DNA from: Kryptolebias marmoratus
Taxonomy: Eukaryota > Chordata > Actinopteri > Cyprinodontiformes > Rivulidae
Assembly (NCBI RefSeq): GCF_001649575.2
Contig: NC_051433.1
Location: forward strand, 26,428,718 to 26,492,717
DNA length: 64,000 nt
Reading direction: 5' to 3'
Shown here piece after piece: positions 60,214-64,000 of this stretch. Numbering within the stretch: position 1 is the first letter of the stretch; each line of letters starts with the position of its first letter. The notes under the pieces are model-generated. The model saw only the letters and a program-made list of their open reading frames with translations, was not told the origin of the DNA and did not search any database. The translations under genes were made by a program, and so were the position numbers.

Positions 60214-60754
60214 ATGGACTCAACTCTTCTGTCAGACAGTAAACTTCTAACTGGAAGTCCTGAGATCAAAGATGGCATGGGGACTGAAATGAAACCACCT
60301 GAAGGAGAAGACATGGAGAAAATGCCCATCATCATGGACCAGAGTACATTGCAGTGGCCAGGGGACAAAAAGACAGCTGGACAGATGGTTAAAGGTGACA
60401 GGATGAGTGTAAGGTCAGATTTGTCTCATCGTGAGGCGTCTAGTCGGACAGAAAGTGAAAGAGAGCTAAAGGCAGAATTGGGGATAAAAGGGGGAGGGGC
60501 AGAGTTTGCAGGTGAAAGGATGGAACACCTGAGGAAAAAGGAGGAAGAAGCTGTAGAGAACTTCCTGCCAGAGAAAGCAGCTCAGGTGTTTGGTCCTGCT
60601 GTAACCGTACTCCCCTCCCCCTCCTCACCCAGAGACACCGAAGTATTTTGGGAAATGCAGTCAGACAGGAGCCCTTTTCTGGGTCCTGAAGAAGTGAACT
60701 ACAACCAACATGGCTACCAATTTGAGTTTACGGAGGACATGCCCCCTGCAAGGT
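60214..60754 (+). CDS. tmem79: tmem79 coding exon 1
   Basis: ATG at 60214, 8 bases after the acceptor; donor gtaagt at 60755. It encodes the soluble N-terminal region, including MDSTLLSDSKLLTG at the start and YQFEFTEDMPPARC at the end. The reading frame continues past the donor, but only the spliced form joins the membrane domain. Confidence 0.88.
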
Positions 60755-61397
60755 GTAAGTATACTTGCTACTCTCACCTTTGTGCTCTGGGTGGACAAAG
60801 TCTAACCCGTCAGGCTGTTATTATCAGGTGGGCAGGGTTTCTTTCTCACCTGTCTCCTAAATGATTATATATCTCACCTGTTTGTCTCAGGTGATCGGTG
60901 CTGCCCAGGCAGAGATGCACTGAAGGTGGGCGTGTCCTTGATGACTTCAGCACTCCTCTTCCCCTTTCTGGTATGGGGAGGGTTTGTCTTCCTACCATTT
61001 GACGCCCCCTTGATGGACGGTGCCCCCCTCAGGCTTGTCTATACTCTGCGGTGCTCTGTGTTTGCTGCAGCCCCCATGGTCCTCGGTGAGTCCAATGTGG
61101 ACCAAGAGGAAATAGAACCTGCTGCCTCACCTGTCTGTCTCTTAACTATCTCACCTGTTTCTCAGGTTGGCTGGTTCTGGGTGTCAGTCGGCTCAGGTCA
61201 GGAGCAACTCGTCCTTTTTTTGCAGATGACATTAAGGAGGCGGCTCTCCAAGAAGTCAGTGTCCACCAGCGTTTTATCTCTGACTCTGCCTCTCTGTTCC
61301 TAATCTACTTCCTGCAACTTGTTGTCATGGCGATGTACCTAAGCCAGGAGCAGCTGAAGCTCATCCCGCTGCTGACCATCATCTTTGCCTTTGGACG
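60214..61397 (+). CDS. tmem79: tmem79 (mattrin), transmembrane protein 79, first three coding exons
   Basis: A multi-pass membrane protein of the MAPEG-like fold, linked in mammals to epidermal lamellar granules and Wnt receptor control. Exons 60214-60754, 60891-61085 and 61166-61397 splice in phase (1, 1, 2) to 322 complete codons. The acidic, hydrophilic N-terminus (about 180 residues) holds the conserved ENFLPEKAAQVFGP. A Cys-rich CDRCCPGRDALK leads to membrane segments: VSLMTSALLFPFLVWGGFVF, then FLPFDAP and RLVYTLRCSVFAAAPMVLG, then SLFLIYFLQLVVMAMYL and LIPLLTIIFAFGR. The last segment and stop lie beyond 61397 and are not found before the window ends. It is head to head with arhgef2, about 4.3 kb apart. 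Confidence 0.9.
60891..61085 (+). CDS. tmem79: tmem79 coding exon 2
   Basis: Acceptor tttgtctcag and donor gtgagt. It encodes the Cys cluster and the first two membrane segments, ending MVLG. Confidence 0.92.
61166..61397 (+). CDS. tmem79: tmem79 coding exon 3
   Basis: Acceptor gtttctcag and donor gtaatt. It encodes WLVLGVSRLRSGATRPFFAD, a loop EVSVHQRFISDSA and two membrane segments, ending FAFGR in phase 2. The final exon is missing. Confidence 0.92.
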
Positions 61398-61599
61398 GTA
61401 ATTATCCACAGCAATTGTTATCTCCAAAGCTCCAATGGACAACTGAAGGCATTTCAGAGGGCTGTTCAAAGAAGTAATGAGTCCAAATCATAAATTCAGT
61501 TTAGTTAAAAATCCAGATCCAGATTAAAATCCAGTTATAATATATTTACATTCAATGCAGTAGAAAACAGCAATTAGTAAAAGTTATCTAAGGAAGCCA

Positions 61600-61990
61600 G
61601 CAGGTTGCATTGAATCTTCACTTCATTGCAGTCTCCCATCATGAGCAGCACATTTGTGACAGCCTAAAAGAAAGACTCTCTTTTAACAGGAAGATACCTG
61701 CAGCAGAACCAGAACCAGAACCAAGCTCAGTCATCTTCCTTGACCGGCTGGGGTTAAAGAGGACAGGAAAGAGACACAGACAAACAGGAAGTGGTCCAGG
61801 TGTAGTTTCTATGGGAATAATCGCAAAGAAAAACATGTTAAGGAAGCATTAATTATGTGTATGAACATGGAGAGTAGAGCAAGTAAAGACTGCAGCAGAG
61901 TGAGGAAATGTGGTCAACTTGTCCTCCAGCAGTCTGAGCCTATAGCAGCAGGACTAAAGATACCTCAGGAAACTTAAACCAACCCCAACT
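61600..61990 (-). mobile_element. L2-type LINE 3' UTR fragment in tmem79 intron 3
   Basis: On the minus strand it carries the same landmarks as 43700-43925 (for example cctgtcctctttaaccccag and the gttctgctgcaggt block). Confidence 0.55.
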
Positions 61991-62099
61991 ATAGGATTTA
62001 TCAAAAAGGAAAGTCAAGGCAGAATTTGGCAAATTCACAGGGTAAACCCATGTTTATTAAGGCACATCTGCCACTTTTTAATTAAACCATTAATTAAGA

Positions 62100-62400
62100 T
62101 AAAAAAGCCTAGTTTTAAAAATAGACAGACCAGTTTTTCTGCATCATTTTCAGACAAGATGTTTCTGATTTCAGTGATGTTGTTCAGGTGGAGGAAAGCA
62201 GTCCTGGTAACAGTTTTAATGTGGGGTTAAAAGACATCCTGATCCTAAATAACACCGAGGTTCTTTACTTTAGAACTGGAGAACAAATTAATGCCATCCA
62301 GAGGAAGAGAAAGGCTGCAGAGTTTGTTCCTAAGATGCTCAGGTCCAAAAACCACAACCTGTCTGTCTGAGTTTAAAAGCAGAAGATTAAGAGTCATCGA
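62100..62400. repeat. Dispersed teleost repeat
   Basis: Landmarks acaagatgtttctgatttca, gtggaggaaagcagtcctgg and ttaatgccatccagaggaag match a repeat class seen throughout fish genomes. It gives a spurious 60-residue ORF. Confidence 0.5.
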
Positions 62401-62429
62401 CAAGCTTTAATCTAAGTAACTGATTGGAT

Positions 62430-62700
62430 TAATCAGAATCAGGTTTATTTGGACAATTATATATGTTCACATAAATGGATATTGACTCCCGTCTCACTTG
62501 CTTTTGTACCTCTAAGCACTTATTGCACATAATTACAAGAAACCCAAACAGATTACTGAACATATATATGGATAAAAATAAACATATGAGTAGGCATAAA
62601 TTGACAACACTGTACAAATTTTGTATACTTTTTAAAGTAATTATATTTTTACTTGAGTATGTGTTAGTTTAAGTGTTGTACTTACCGGTAGTTACATTTG
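62430..62700 (-). repeat. LINE 3'-tail-like sequence
   Basis: Starts atcagaatcaggtttatttg, the typical reverse complement of fish LINE 3' ends. The rest is AT-rich. Confidence 0.4.
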
Positions 62701-62797
62701 AAATCCTATCCATTACTGAGTAAAAACGTGAACATAAAGATGTGAATTAAAATCAGGAAAAGGAAAAAAAGATACACTACAACACCTGCATTGACTG

Positions 62798-62858
62798 GGT
62801 CTGTTCCTTACCAGTCAGCTGGTCTGGATCGGACCAGCTGACTGGTAAGGAACAGACC
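62798..62858. repeat. Perfect 27-bp inverted repeat (hairpin)
   Basis: The arms 62798-62824 and 62832-62858 are exact reverse complements, separated by the 7-base spacer tggatcg. The core of the arm is ccttaccagtcagctggtc. Confidence 0.95.
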
Positions 62859-62901
62859 AGTGATGATGAGCCATGAAAGACGAGTTTCCTATTAAGTAAA
62901 C

Positions 62902-63420
62902 CTATAGAGATTGTGTACAAACTCTATGATTTATTTTGTAATTGCATAATAAACAGTGGGAGAAGAATTTGAATTCAGGATATGAGGGGTCTCTGCTGAT
63001 ACTACTTGCTTGTTTCTTCACTATAGAGGAGTAAAGGTCCTGTATGGAGGGCAGGTTGGCACCAATGGTCCTCTGCAGTCTGATTCTATCTAGTTTGGTT
63101 GCTGAGCTAATCCAGACTAGGATGGACTGGCAGAAGACAGACTGGATTATGGCCGAGTAGATTATGGGGGGGGCATGCATCCTTGGGTTGCACCAGTAGT
63201 GATGAAGCTGGTATTTAAGGTAATTTTCCCCAGCCTCACCTGCTGCTTCCTGTCTGTCAGAAAGTTTGTGATCCACTGACAGTTGGAGGCTGGGACAGAA
63301 ACTTATGACAGCATAGCTTTGTCTAGAGAAATTCTGGGATGCCAAACTGAAACCCACAAACAGGATCCTGGTATATGTCCGTCCAGCATTGAGATATTGC
63401 AGGATGTAATGCAACCTCAT
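62902..63420 (-). mobile_element. CR1/L2-like LINE remnant
   Basis: The minus-strand frame includes HYWCNPRMHAPPIIYSAIIQ and SVFCQSILVWISSATKLDRI, then RLQRTIGANLPSIQDLYSS. These resemble the C-terminal region after RT of fish LINE ORFs. It is decayed. Confidence 0.65.
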
Positions 63421-63849
63421 CAGAATTAGAACATTTTCACTATGTTGACTGCATTGTTCGCTGACTTGTCCAGAAGGGGTCCTGTGATTGTCCTCAGGTG
63501 GTTCAACACCAGCCTTTTAAAGGCCACAAACTGGAATCTATTAGATAAATATGGTTTAAACCAATTTTGTAGTAAATGACAGTATCATCTTCAAGCCTCT
63601 ATAATAGAATATTCTTTCACTCTGTGGACAATAATCAGAAAGATCAATGATCAGAACAATCTACATTCAGGACAATTGATGATCAGGAGGATCTACTATC
63701 AGAATGATTAATCATCAGGTAGGGCTGGATGATCTATCAAGTTTATTTGAGATACTGAGAGTTTTTCCTTGGGAAATATCAAATAGGACTACTGCAAATA
63801 TCGAGTATACATTTTATTGATGAATGTTTAGTTGTTGATGAATGTTTAG

Positions 63850-64000
63850 GCTCCGGGGGTGGATGAGATTTGTCCGGAGTTCCTTAAGGCTCTGGATGTT
63901 GTAGGGTTGTGTTGGTTAACGCAACTCTGCAATATCGCGTGGACATCAGGGGCAGTTCCTCTGGATTGGCAGACCGGGGTGGTGGTCCCCTTATTCAAAA
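63850..64000 (+). mobile_element. Rex3/RTE LINE, running off the window
   Basis: Encodes [20 protein letters not shown] and then LDWQTGVVVPLF. It includes the block tggcagaccggggtggtggt, which to my recollection matches the standard Rex3 PCR reverse primer site. The left edge is abrupt, so it looks 5'-truncated, and it is intact as far as seen. Confidence 0.85.

Noticed and set aside
62188..62370. 60-residue ORF near the end of the window
   Set aside because: It lies within a dispersed teleost repeat.

Overview
This window is teleost fish genomic DNA, probably from a percomorph or similar euteleost. The genes are split by phased GT-AG introns. The spaces between exons are packed with fish-type transposable elements: Rex3/RTE, L2, L1, Ty3/gypsy, Tc1/mariner, pogo, hAT, PIF/Harbinger and tRNA-derived SINEs. 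There are three long N gaps (6549-7192, 38154-38312, 52077-52517) and two single-N joints (18735 and 29663). No rRNA, CRISPR array or prokaryotic operon was seen.

Three host genes can be read. (1) aldh1l1 (10-formyltetrahydrofolate dehydrogenase), plus strand: five coding exons between 14491 and 35109 give the first 240 residues, including the catalytic His106 and Asp142. The rest of the gene is not in the window. (2) arhgef2 (GEF-H1/Lfc, a microtubule-associated RhoA exchange factor), minus strand: 21 coding exons from 55944 down to 24733. They splice in perfect phase into a complete 928-residue protein with C1 finger, DH domain, PH domain and coiled coil. (3) tmem79 (mattrin), plus strand: three coding exons between 60214 and 61397, with the 3' end missing. 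arhgef2 and tmem79 lie head to head; the arhgef2 start is in a GC-rich CpG-island-like promoter.

Layout: 0-6.5 kb holds a decayed retrovirus-like pol, a LINE with a restriction-like endonuclease tail and a 5'-truncated L1. 7-14 kb holds SINE, Tc1 and gypsy relics and a family of dispersed repeats. 14.4-18 kb has aldh1l1 exons 1-3. 18-34.3 kb holds the two halves of one gypsy element, with arhgef2 exons 10-21 between them. 34.6-35.1 kb has aldh1l1 exons 4-5. 38.6-55.9 kb has arhgef2 exons 9-1, whose introns are full of L2, LINE, solo-LTR and pogo insertions. 57-58 kb is a Harbinger relic with a minisatellite, and 60-64 kb has tmem79 and further LINE pieces.

The most important observation is structural. 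As assembled, aldh1l1 and arhgef2 are interleaved, and a single gypsy element is cut in two by 10.9 kb of arhgef2 sequence bounded by lone Ns. Exchanging the two adjacent blocks 18736-29662 and 29664-38153 repairs the gypsy element, restores uninterrupted arhgef2 order and removes the gene overlap all at once. I read this as a scaffolding error, not biology. I found no convincing undescribed biological system. The other notable signals are a three-layer nested transposon insertion with a clean target duplication, a SINE inserted into a retroviral RNase H with its target duplication, a perfect 27-bp hairpin, a 98-bp inverted-repeat pair, and a minisatellite whose unit reappears inverted at the far end of a Harbinger relic.
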